A stretch of DNA of 5,538 nucleotides, from assembly GCA_900772685.1 (NCBI GenBank), contig CAAGRP010000077.1:1-5538 (forward strand), read 5' to 3'. The translations under genes and the position numbers were made by a program. The notes under the pieces are model-generated. The model worked only from the letters and a program-made list of their open reading frames with translations. It was not told the origin of the DNA and did not search any database. Each line of letters opens with the position of its first letter. Within the stretch, counting starts at the first letter, position 1. The DNA comes from Lachnospiraceae bacterium (GTDB lineage: Bacteria > Bacillota > Clostridia > Lachnospirales > Lachnospiraceae). This document shows positions 1 to 5,538 of the stretch, piece by piece.

Positions 1-6
1 GGGATT

Positions 7-41
7 AAAAGGGAGCTGCCGCAATTGCGACAGCCCCCTTT
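7..41 (-). terminator. Rho-independent terminator after the small membrane protein gene
   Basis: Read on the minus strand, this is a 15-pair hairpin with an AATT loop. The arms are AAAGGGGGCTGTCGC and GCGGCAGCTCCCTTT, and the 3' arm runs into TTTT. The stem starts about 31 bases after the stop codon of the membrane protein gene. Two pairs are not Watson-Crick: they are G-U in the minus-strand RNA but A-C mismatches in the plus-strand RNA, so the hairpin is built for minus-strand transcription. The plus strand also has a T-rich flank after the stem (TTTATT), so weak two-way termination is possible. Confidence 0.9.
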
Positions 42-72
42 ATTAAACACTATTTTAATATTGTTATTGTCT

Positions 73-486
73 TTACTCGACGCAGCTCTTTGCTCCGATG
101 AAGTAAAGAATCGGAAGTATAAATGAGATAAGGCTCATCGGTGTGAATGATTTAACTACGATAGCAAAGATAATCGAGATTACCTGAAGTATGATCGTAA
201 CAAGACCAAGCTTTACGATAAGTCCTTTGCTCTTTGATGCAAGTCCGAGGATTCCTGCTAAAAGCTCTATTATGCAAGCGATGATAGAAAGGATCATTGC
301 AAACCAGAACACTCCTGCTCCTCCCACATAACCTGCAAGTGCGAGTGCATCACCGAGATCCATTCCGAATGATCCAAGCATTGAATTCATCATTGCAACG
401 CTTCCTATTACTGTAAATAAAGCGATTGCTCCAAAGATTATCATAAGTATAGCAATAACCTTTAAGAGGGTACTTCTCTTTGTCAT
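73..486 (-). CDS. Small four-helix integral membrane protein, function unknown
   Basis: I do not recognise this family. The protein has 137 residues, four predicted membrane helices (about residues 7-31, 54-82, 90-111 and 114-132), a short basic N-terminus (MTKR) and very short loops. The only sizeable loop, between helices 1 and 2, is rich in Met, Gly and Asp and would face outward if the basic N-terminus is inside. There is no catalytic motif, lipobox or charged cluster suggesting an enzyme. Two in-frame ATGs lie close together. I chose the second, because AAGGAG is 8 bases before it but only 2 bases before the first ATG at 490-492, which would add Met-Ile. The gene is about 150 bases from the operon upstream and has its own terminator, so it may be a separate transcript. 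It could be a small stress or envelope protein, but nothing in the sequence decides this. Confidence 0.85.
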   Translation of the reverse strand: MTKRSTLLKVIAILMIIFGAIALFTVIGSVAMMNSMLGSFGMDLGDALALAGYVGGAGVFWFAMILSIIACIIELLAGILGLASKSKGLIVKLGLVTIILQVISIIFAIVVKSFTPMSLISFILPILYFIGAKSCVE

Positions 487-494
487 AATCATTT

Positions 495-500
495 CTCCTT
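495..500 (-). promoter_or_regulatory. Ribosome binding site deciding the start of the small membrane protein
   Basis: The minus strand reads AAGGAG here. It leaves 2 bases to the ATG at 490-492 and 8 bases to the ATG at 484-486. The normal spacing favours the downstream ATG. Confidence 0.7.
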
Positions 501-507
501 TTCTGTT

Positions 508-519
508 ACATGTACGTGT
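508..519. other. Near-palindrome ACATGTACGTGT in the leader of the small membrane protein gene
   Basis: This 12-base sequence equals its own reverse complement except at one symmetric pair of positions. It overlaps a perfect 8-base palindrome, TACATGTA, at 507-514. It lies a few bases upstream of the ribosome binding site, where an operator could act. No regulator is recognised, and a 12-base palindrome in AT-rich DNA can arise by chance. Confidence 0.3.
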
Positions 520-530
520 TTTATTATGTG

Positions 531-552
531 TTTATAAATATTTTATAAATAT
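531..552. repeat. Exact 11-base tandem duplication, TTTATAAATAT x2
   Basis: Two adjacent identical copies of TTTATAAATAT occupy 531-541 and 542-552, followed by a degenerate third piece (TTATAT, 553-558). The core TTTATAAA is itself palindromic. The block lies in the gap before the small membrane protein gene. It may be a flexible AT-rich promoter or leader element, or simple slippage. Confidence 0.75.
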
Positions 553-567
553 TTATATGTCTAAGAT

Positions 568-595
568 ACCATACAACAGTCCTTTAAGCAATCAA
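568..595 (-). promoter_or_regulatory. Weak candidate sigma-A promoter for the small membrane protein gene
   Basis: On the minus strand, TTGATT (590-595) and TATGGT (568-573) are separated by 16 bases; each matches 4 of 6 consensus positions. A separate promoter is plausible because the gap is about 150 bases and the next gene ends in its own terminator. The region is so AT-rich that partial matches are expected. TAGACA near 559-564 is an alternative -35 box but has no good -10 partner. The rest of the gap (about 600-645) shows no gene. Confidence 0.25.
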
Positions 596-645
596 AATAA
601 TTCATCTTTACAATAACTATTGCACATTTTTATTCATTTGTCCCA

Positions 646-1548
646 TTAATAGCGTTCTTTGCAGAGTTCCCTGAGTGCTTTTACCAGATTTTCTTTATCT
701 TCCTTATACGTAACTCCGTGCCATTTGTCATGGGTGTACAGCACCTTTACGCGTGCCTTTCCTTCTTTTCTTACCTCGTCAACTACGAACGGAAGGAAAT
801 ATTCGCATTTAAGAGGATCCGACTTAAGTCCCTTTTCAAGAAATTCGGGAAATCTTTCATCAAGCTCCTTCATAAAATCAGGCGTGAAGCCCCAGAAATT
901 CATTGAAACAGGAGTTCCCTTGTGAAGCTCTGTCCATGTTTTTCCGTTATCAAGGCTGAACGCCGCTCCATCCGGACGTTTTATTATATTGGTTCTTTCG
1001 GTTATCTCCGAAAGAAAACCCTCCTCGTCGGTCCTGCAGACACCCCTTGCAACGGATCCGTTTTCCGTAACTGTATTTTCTATCATATATGCAACACAGC
1101 AGTATGTAGGGATATCCCCCTCCTGCTTTGCGGTAAGGAAGTCATATATCTTTTTGAAGGCCTCGCTGCCGTAAAAATCATCCGCATTTATAACCACAAA
1201 AGGCCTGTCGTCTATGAGGTTTCTTACAGCACGGACAGCATGTCCCGTTCCCCACGGCTTTATTCTTCCCTCGGGAACCTCAAAACCTTCCGGTATATCG
1301 TCTGTCGTCTGGAAAGCAAAGCTGTATCCTATCTTTCCCTCTATCCTTTTTCCGACAGTCTCCTCAAAGCTCTCCTTCATCTCCGGCTTTATGACGAAGA
1401 TGACCTCTTCAAAGCCCGCTGCAGCGGCATCATATACCGAATAATCAAGTATCACCCTGCCCTTTTCATCTACAGGATCCATCTGTTTAAGTCCGCCGTA
1501 ACGACTGCCCATTCCGGCTGCCATTACAACAAGTACAGGTTTTTTCAT
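646..1548 (-). CDS. Nucleotidyltransferase of the NDP-sugar pyrophosphorylase type
   Basis: This 300-residue cytoplasmic protein has a GT-A-like nucleotidyltransferase fold. Such enzymes join an NTP to a sugar-1-phosphate or similar phosphate, giving an activated precursor and pyrophosphate. The N-terminal signature AAGMGSRYGGLK (residues 10-21) holds the nucleotide-binding loop, with Arg16 and Lys21 at the positions expected to contact phosphate. PWGTGHA (98-104) matches the base- or sugar-contacting loop, and NADD (121-124) supplies the metal-binding aspartate. MNFWGF (216-221) and WHGVTYKEDK (277-286) are further substrate-site segments as I recall this subgroup. The length is close to that of GalU- and RmlA-type enzymes. 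The start overlaps the ABC-F stop by one base as TGATG, with AGGAAG 7 bases upstream, so translation is coupled. Neither the nucleotide nor the sugar can be read from sequence. No partner kinase or glycosyltransferase is in view, and the LTA synthase-like gene two places upstream only hints at an envelope role. Confidence 0.9.
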   Translation of the reverse strand: MKKPVLVVMAAGMGSRYGGLKQMDPVDEKGRVILDYSVYDAAAAGFEEVIFVIKPEMKESFEETVGKRIEGKIGYSFAFQTTDDIPEGFEVPEGRIKPWGTGHAVRAVRNLIDDRPFVVINADDFYGSEAFKKIYDFLTAKQEGDIPTYCCVAYMIENTVTENGSVARGVCRTDEEGFLSEITERTNIIKRPDGAAFSLDNGKTWTELHKGTPVSMNFWGFTPDFMKELDERFPEFLEKGLKSDPLKCEYFLPFVVDEVRKEGKARVKVLYTHDKWHGVTYKEDKENLVKALRELCKERY

Positions 1549-1561
1549 CAGTTATCTTCCT
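1546..1561 (-). promoter_or_regulatory. Stop/start overlap with embedded ribosome binding site (ABC-F to nucleotidyltransferase)
   Basis: The minus strand reads AGGAAGATAACTGATG. The final codons of the ABC-F gene (Glu-Glu-Asp-Asn-stop) contain the ribosome binding site AGGAAG, and the stop TGA shares its last base with the ATG of the next gene. Ribosomes finishing the first gene can restart directly on the second. It matches the junction at 3186-3201 at 15 of 16 bases. Confidence 0.85.
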
Positions 1562-3188
1562 CATCAGACTCATTAAGCTTGAATACCTGTCTCTTTCTTG
1601 CAGCTTCATCTGCCTCGAGATATTCATCATATGTAGTGATCTTATCTATAAGCTGTCCGTCCGGAGTTATCTCCATGATCCTGTTTGCGGTCGTCTGAAC
1701 AAACTGGTGATCGTGACAGCAGAACATAACTACTCCCGGGAATTTGATAAGTCCGTTGTTAAGTGCGGTTATGGACTCCATATCGAGGTGGTTGGTCGGC
1801 TCATCGAGGATAAGAACATTTGCTCCCGATATCATCATCTTTGAAAGAAGACATCTTACCTTTTCTCCTCCCGATAATACCTTTACCTTCTTCACGCCGT
1901 CCTCACCCGCAAAGAGCATTCTTCCAAGGAAACCTCTTACATATGTAACATCCTTCTCCTCGGAATACTGTGTAAGCCATTCTGCTATATTGAGGTCGCA
2001 ATCAAATTCCGCATTGTAATCCTTGGGGAAATAAGCCTGGCTTGTTGTTACTCCCCATTTGTAGAATCCCTCGTCCGGCTCTTCAACCCCTGAGATTATT
2101 TTGAAGAGCATCGTGATAGCCTGTTCATTTCCTCCTACAAGGGCAACCTTGTCCTCACGGCCCAATGTGAAGGAGATATTATCAAGGATCTTTACGCCAT
2201 CCACGGTCTTTGAGATATTCTCGACCTGAAGCACTTCATTTCCTATGGATCTGTTAGGTCTGAAATCTATATAAGGATATTTACGGCTTGACGGCTTGAT
2301 CTCATCGAGCTGTATTTTTTCAAGAGCTCTCTTTCTTGATGTCGCCTGCTTTGATTTCGAAGCATTTGCAGAGAACCTTGAGATAAACTCCTGAAGTTCT
2401 TTTATCTTTTCTTCTTTCTTCTTGTTGGCTTCCTTCATCTGCTTAACAATGAGCTGGCTTGACTCGAACCAGAAATCATAGTTTCCGGCATAAAGCTGTA
2501 TCTTTCCGTAGTCTATATCAGCTATCTGTGTACAGACCTTGTTTAAGAAATACCTGTCATGTGATACAACGATGACCGTATTTTCAAAGTTGATGAGGAA
2601 CTCCTCGAGCCATGCGATAGCATCCAGATCCAGGTGGTTGGTAGGCTCATCGAGGAGAAGTATATCCGGATTTCCGAAGAGAGCACGCGCAAGAAGAATC
2701 TTGACCTTCTGCGAACCCGTAAGCTCACCTACGAGAGAATAATGATATTCGGTCTCAATACCGAGTCCGTTCAAAAGACTCTCCGCATCGGATTCTGCCT
2801 CCCAGCCGTTCATCTCGGCAAATTCACCCTCAAGCTCACTTGCTCTTATTCCGTCCTCATCAGTAAAATCCTCTTTGGCATAAAGCGCATCCTTCTCCTT
2901 CATTATCTCATAAAGTCTCGGATTTCCCATTATGACGGTATCTATTACCGTATTTTCATCATATTTGAAATGATCCTGCTCAAGGAACGAAAGTCTCTCT
3001 CCCGGAGACATCGTAACCTCTCCGCTCGTCGGCTCAAGCTGCCCTGACAAAATCTTAAGAAATGTAGATTTTCCGGCGCCGTTGGCACCGATAACGCCAT
3101 AGCAGTTTCCTTCAGAAAATTTTATATTGACATCCTCAAACAATGCCTTTTTCCCAAGCCTCAAAGTGATATTATTTGCGGCGATCAT
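1548..3188 (-). CDS. ABC-F family ATPase, YkpA/YbiT-like
   Basis: This soluble 546-residue protein has two ATP-binding cassettes in tandem and no membrane helix, which marks the ABC-F family. Characterised members bind the ribosome near the E site, as translation factors or antibiotic-protection proteins. Cassette 1 has Walker A GANGAGKST (34-42), Q-loop Gln71, signature LTGSQ (156-160), Walker B with DEP (180-182) and H-loop His210. A lysine- and glutamate-rich linker (about 245-300) corresponds to the segment that reaches into the ribosome. Cassette 2 has a degenerate Walker A, GGNEQAIT (352-359), with Ile358 where the catalytic lysine belongs. It keeps Gln384, LSGGE (438-442), DEP (462-464) and His492. 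WGVTTSQAYFPKD (378-390) resembles YkpA-type proteins as I recall them. The start overlaps the preceding stop by one base, with AGGAGG 7 bases upstream. A housekeeping translation role is more likely than drug resistance, but the sequence does not prove it. Confidence 0.92.
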   Translation of the reverse strand: MIAANNITLRLGKKALFEDVNIKFSEGNCYGVIGANGAGKSTFLKILSGQLEPTSGEVTMSPGERLSFLEQDHFKYDENTVIDTVIMGNPRLYEIMKEKDALYAKEDFTDEDGIRASELEGEFAEMNGWEAESDAESLLNGLGIETEYHYSLVGELTGSQKVKILLARALFGNPDILLLDEPTNHLDLDAIAWLEEFLINFENTVIVVSHDRYFLNKVCTQIADIDYGKIQLYAGNYDFWFESSQLIVKQMKEANKKKEEKIKELQEFISRFSANASKSKQATSRKRALEKIQLDEIKPSSRKYPYIDFRPNRSIGNEVLQVENISKTVDGVKILDNISFTLGREDKVALVGGNEQAITMLFKIISGVEEPDEGFYKWGVTTSQAYFPKDYNAEFDCDLNIAEWLTQYSEEKDVTYVRGFLGRMLFAGEDGVKKVKVLSGGEKVRCLLSKMMISGANVLILDEPTNHLDMESITALNNGLIKFPGVVMFCCHDHQFVQTTANRIMEITPDGQLIDKITTYDEYLEADEAARKRQVFKLNESDEEDN

Positions 3189-3201
3189 CAGTTATCCTCC
3201 T
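3186..3201 (-). promoter_or_regulatory. Stop/start overlap with embedded ribosome binding site (LTA synthase-like to ABC-F)
   Basis: The minus strand reads AGGAGGATAACTGATG. The perfect AGGAGG lies inside the last codons (Gln-Glu-Asp-Asn-stop) of the LTA synthase-like gene, 7 bases before the ABC-F ATG. The TGA and ATG share one base, so the two genes are translationally coupled. Confidence 0.88.
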
Positions 3202-5257
3202 GTATTGTAAAAAATGAATCTAATCTGTTTTTGCTTTCAACAAGCGTGTTGTACTGCAGGTACTCGTATTCAAGCTCGCTTTCCTTGATGTCCTCAGGCG
3301 CATCGCTCCAGCTGTGATATCCTCCGTCCGGATCTACATACCCCTTATGGTTAAAGGCTATCATCTTGTTCATGAGCATCGTCTGATAATCCTCAAAGGC
3401 TGTCATCTCAAGCCCCGTCTGTTCCATCATAAGAGTTCCCAAAAAGTTTGTACTCGTTACGACATCAGACTGCGATTCCATATCATAGTTGGTCCATATA
3501 AAGAACGGTGTCTGATAATAATCCTCCATGTCCTCTATGTCGAGCTCGTCACGTTTCTTTCCCGAAAGGAATTCCTCGACTCCCTGATCCTGACTCGGGA
3601 AATGATCTCCGAACATGACTATCATCGTAGGCTCGTCACAATTCTCAAAGTACTCTATCAGATACTGCAATGCCTCATCGCTTTTTTTGACAAGTGAAAG
3701 GTACCTGTTCCATGCATCATCATTGTATCCGTCGACAGTGATATCGGTCGGGAAATTATCCGTTCCGTATCCGCCGTGATTCTGCATTGTAACATCAAAC
3801 AGGAAGAATGGCTGTGACGGATCGTCCTTGCTCTCGATCACATCGATTATCTTCTTGTAGTTTTCCTTGTCTGTTATCATGTTCCTGTATTTCTCGGCTC
3901 CGCTGTCAAAGTCATCTATAGTATAGAACTCATCAAAGCCTAAAAATCTGTATGCTGTTGTTCTGTTCCAGTTTGTTCCCTTGTTAGGATGCATTGCAGC
4001 AGTCTTGTAGCCCTGTGCCTCAAGCGTACTTACAAGCGAATACTGATCATGGGTATAATAGCTTACATAAGGCACCATTCCGGGATACTGTTTTACGGAA
4101 TTGCCCGTAAGGAATTCGTATTCCGTCTTAGCCGTTCCGCCTCCGCTTATGCAGACCAGCGTATGTCCCTTTATCGTATTCTTTTCCATAGAATAATAGA
4201 ACGGCTGATAGCTTTCATTTGTCTTGAATTTGTCGAAGACTCCGTAATCGGCCCACGCTTCATTCATTATTGCGATTATGTTTACAGGCTTTTGTACCGC
4301 TGTTGTACCGGTATCATCGCTCTTTGCAAACTCCTCCTCGCTCTCTTTTGCTATCTCCTCTACTTTATCTATAGAATATCCGTCGGGCGGTGTATTTCTC
4401 ATGAATTTGGCAACACAGAAAAAGCCCATATTTGTGCCGACCTCTTCATAAGTGTCATGCGGTGCCCAGAGATCCGTAACTATCCCCAGTGCTCCGTTCC
4501 AGTTTACGTTCAGATACAGCTGAAAAAGGACGATCATGCTTACAAATGCCGCTGCCCTTGAAGCAAGCTTGGTCTTAAGCCTTGATGCCCATGAATAATC
4601 CGGAAGATGCATTATGATACCGATAAGACAAAGGGCGGCAGTAAGCATCGTTGTTACCCATCTGGTAAATACAAATTCATACGCCCCCGCAACATCCATC
4701 GCTGTCGCAAAGCTGAATATATCTATGAACTGGAGCGGTTCGCCCCTGCAAAGATATACATAATAAAATATAAGGCTCATGGTGGTCGCGAACATCACAA
4801 GGATCATGCATGTCCTTCTGAATGAATTCATCCATGCCATCAGGATCACCATCATTATGAAGCCACCGAGAATGTTCATCGCCATATAAAGAGGTTTCAT
4901 CTGAAGCAGCTTCTCAGAGTTATTTACAAGCTCCATGATAAGAAAGCAGGCTGCGGATATCAGCGCAAAAAATATAAAATGATACGGTCTGAACCTCCCG
5001 TTTATTATCTTTCCCTTTTCATCTCTCTCAGGTTCACAAAAAAGCCATCTTCTGGTACAGAAAACAACAGAAAAGATAAGCAGGGCTATGATACCGAAAT
5101 AGAGTATCCATACCCAGAACGGCCTGTTCGCCTTATCTCCTATTACTGCCGAACTGTTTGAAAAGAAAATAAAAGCCGTAACCGCCCAAAATATTCCCCA
5201 AACAACAAGATGTATCTTTCCTTTTACTTTAGACAGTTTTTCTTTTAATACGTCCAT
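3188..5257 (-). CDS. LTA synthase family membrane phosphotransferase (alkaline phosphatase superfamily)
   Basis: This 689-residue protein belongs to the LtaS/sulfatase-type family. Characterised members move glycerol-phosphate from phosphatidylglycerol to lipoteichoic acid or a glycolipid on the outer face of the membrane. The N-terminal part has about seven helices (near 14-34, 47-67, 92-111, 123-142, 148-170, 200-217 and 235-251). Basic loops at 68-92, 144-148 and 219-234 predict an inside N-terminus and an outside enzyme domain. The enzyme domain starts near 324 after an acidic linker. By comparison with S. aureus LtaS, the metal and nucleophile residues are Glu333, Thr375 (in GGGTAKTE), Asp551 and His552 (in FGDHFPSQ). 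The substrate residues are His423, Trp430, Arg432 and His494; the 7- and 2-residue spacings from His423 to Trp430 to Arg432 match LtaS. All expected catalytic residues are present, so it should be active. The start has GGAGG 4 bases upstream. Substrate choice (true LTA polymerase, primase or other alditol-phosphate transferase) is open. Confidence 0.93.
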   Translation of the reverse strand: MDVLKEKLSKVKGKIHLVVWGIFWAVTAFIFFSNSSAVIGDKANRPFWVWILYFGIIALLIFSVVFCTRRWLFCEPERDEKGKIINGRFRPYHFIFFALISAACFLIMELVNNSEKLLQMKPLYMAMNILGGFIMMVILMAWMNSFRRTCMILVMFATTMSLIFYYVYLCRGEPLQFIDIFSFATAMDVAGAYEFVFTRWVTTMLTAALCLIGIIMHLPDYSWASRLKTKLASRAAAFVSMIVLFQLYLNVNWNGALGIVTDLWAPHDTYEEVGTNMGFFCVAKFMRNTPPDGYSIDKVEEIAKESEEEFAKSDDTGTTAVQKPVNIIAIMNEAWADYGVFDKFKTNESYQPFYYSMEKNTIKGHTLVCISGGGTAKTEYEFLTGNSVKQYPGMVPYVSYYTHDQYSLVSTLEAQGYKTAAMHPNKGTNWNRTTAYRFLGFDEFYTIDDFDSGAEKYRNMITDKENYKKIIDVIESKDDPSQPFFLFDVTMQNHGGYGTDNFPTDITVDGYNDDAWNRYLSLVKKSDEALQYLIEYFENCDEPTMIVMFGDHFPSQDQGVEEFLSGKKRDELDIEDMEDYYQTPFFIWTNYDMESQSDVVTSTNFLGTLMMEQTGLEMTAFEDYQTMLMNKMIAFNHKGYVDPDGGYHSWSDAPEDIKESELEYEYLQYNTLVESKNRLDSFFTIQEDN

Positions 5258-5261
5258 TATT

Positions 5262-5266
5262 CCTCC
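5262..5266 (-). promoter_or_regulatory. Ribosome binding site of the LTA synthase-like gene
   Basis: The minus strand reads GGAGG, then AATA, then ATG. The 4-base spacing is short but usable. No other in-frame Met is close by, and the first membrane helix begins soon after, which supports this start. The 40-base gap to the preceding gene has no hairpin, so read-through from upstream is likely. Confidence 0.7.
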
Positions 5267-5297
5267 GGTTAAAAACTATTTTACTGCAATCCTCTTA

Positions 5298-5538
5298 TCA
5301 AATCTTATGGATAAAAAGTCCGCTTCTGAGCTTTGGCTCGAACCATGTGGATTTAGGCGGCATCAGCCTTCCCGCATCCGCAACGGCAAAAAGCTCATGG
5401 ATATCGGTAGGATACATGGCGAATGCAGCCTTTGCATCCTCACCGCATCTTCTTTCAAGCTCCGAAAGGCCTCTTATTCCGCCGACAAAATCTATACGGT
5501 TATCCGTACTCGGATCGGTTATTCCAAGGATCGGTGCA
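5298..5538 (-). CDS. DUF1015 family protein (COG4198), C-terminal part only
   Basis: The frame is open from the window edge to a TGA and gives the last 79 residues; the 5' part lies outside the window. Two blocks are typical of the end of DUF1015 proteins as I know them: RIDFVGGIRGLSELE (residues 14-28 of the visible part) and ADAGRLMPPKSTWFEPKLR (53-71), followed by a short GLFIHKI tail. The biochemical function is not established to my knowledge. In Clostridia this gene is often found beside serA and serC of serine synthesis, which would lie to the right of this window; that is recalled context, not seen here. The visible part carries no frameshift and ends 40 bases before the LTA synthase-like start with no terminator between them, so the two may be co-transcribed. 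Confidence 0.85.
   Translation of the reverse strand, partial: APILGITDPSTDNRIDFVGGIRGLSELERRCGEDAKAAFAMYPTDIHELFAVADAGRLMPPKSTWFEPKLRSGLFIHKI

Noticed and set aside
610..625. Short inverted repeat CAATA/TATTG after the nucleotidyltransferase stop, considered as a terminator
   Set aside because: The stem is about five AT-rich pairs with a loop of only two bases, and no U-run follows on the minus strand.
922..1698. Plus-strand open frame of 258 codons across the nucleotidyltransferase and the end of the ABC-F gene
   Set aside because: It spans two well-supported minus-strand genes, is rich in Ser, Tyr and Cys with no recognisable domain, and is a shadow of the real coding strand.
2543..2728. 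Minus-strand 61-codon frame inside the ABC-F gene
   Set aside because: It is an out-of-frame shadow of the coding sequence around Walker B of cassette 1; its Arg/Ser-rich product has no support.
1548..3188. Reading the ABC-F gene as the ATPase of a teichoic acid exporter (TagH-like), given the LTA synthase-like neighbour
   Set aside because: The protein has two cassettes and a charged linker typical of ABC-F, and there is no permease gene in the window.
3989..4561. Plus-strand open frame of 190 codons inside the LTA synthase-like gene
   Set aside because: It is antisense to a gene with intact catalytic motifs; its Cys-, His- and Arg-rich product has no known motif or credible start signal.
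1..5538. Search for a new defence system, CRISPR array, prophage or mobile element
   Set aside because: No spaced repeats, transposase, integrase, nuclease, toxin-antitoxin pair, terminal inverted repeats or tRNA is visible; the genes look like ordinary chromosomal genes.

Overview
The window looks like a piece of a low-to-mid GC Firmicutes chromosome, most likely class Clostridia and possibly Lachnospiraceae. This is judged from the protein families, the strong AGGAGG-type ribosome binding sites and the base composition by eye; no database search was possible. Every supportable gene lies on the minus strand, so the genes read from high coordinates to low.

In order of transcription, the window opens inside a gene cut by its right edge: the last 79 codons of a DUF1015-family (COG4198) protein. 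After a 40-base gap without a terminator comes a 689-residue lipoteichoic acid (LTA) synthase-like membrane phosphotransferase. Its stop codon overlaps the start of a 546-residue ABC-F ATPase of the YkpA/YbiT type. That stop in turn overlaps the start of a 300-residue NDP-sugar pyrophosphorylase-like nucleotidyltransferase. Both overlaps are TGATG, and they share a nearly identical 16-base start signal, so these three genes are almost certainly one translationally coupled operon, perhaps with the DUF1015 gene as well.

A gap of about 150 bases follows. It is AT-rich, has no clear intrinsic terminator, and carries an exact 11-base tandem duplication and a near-palindrome. Next is a small four-helix membrane protein of unknown function. 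It ends in a strong rho-independent terminator at the left edge of the window, oriented for the minus strand.

Functionally, the LTA synthase-like protein and the nucleotidyltransferase could both serve the cell envelope: one polymerises or transfers a phospho-alditol on the outer face of the membrane, and the other makes an activated sugar or alditol in the cytoplasm. The ABC-F protein has no membrane domain and is expected to act on the ribosome, so its place between them is not explained by a shared pathway. I found no RNA gene, mobile element, CRISPR array or convincing new defence system. The most unusual points are the repeated start/stop junction, the asymmetric (one intact, one degenerate) ATP sites of the ABC-F protein, and the seven-helix membrane domain of the LTA synthase-like protein.
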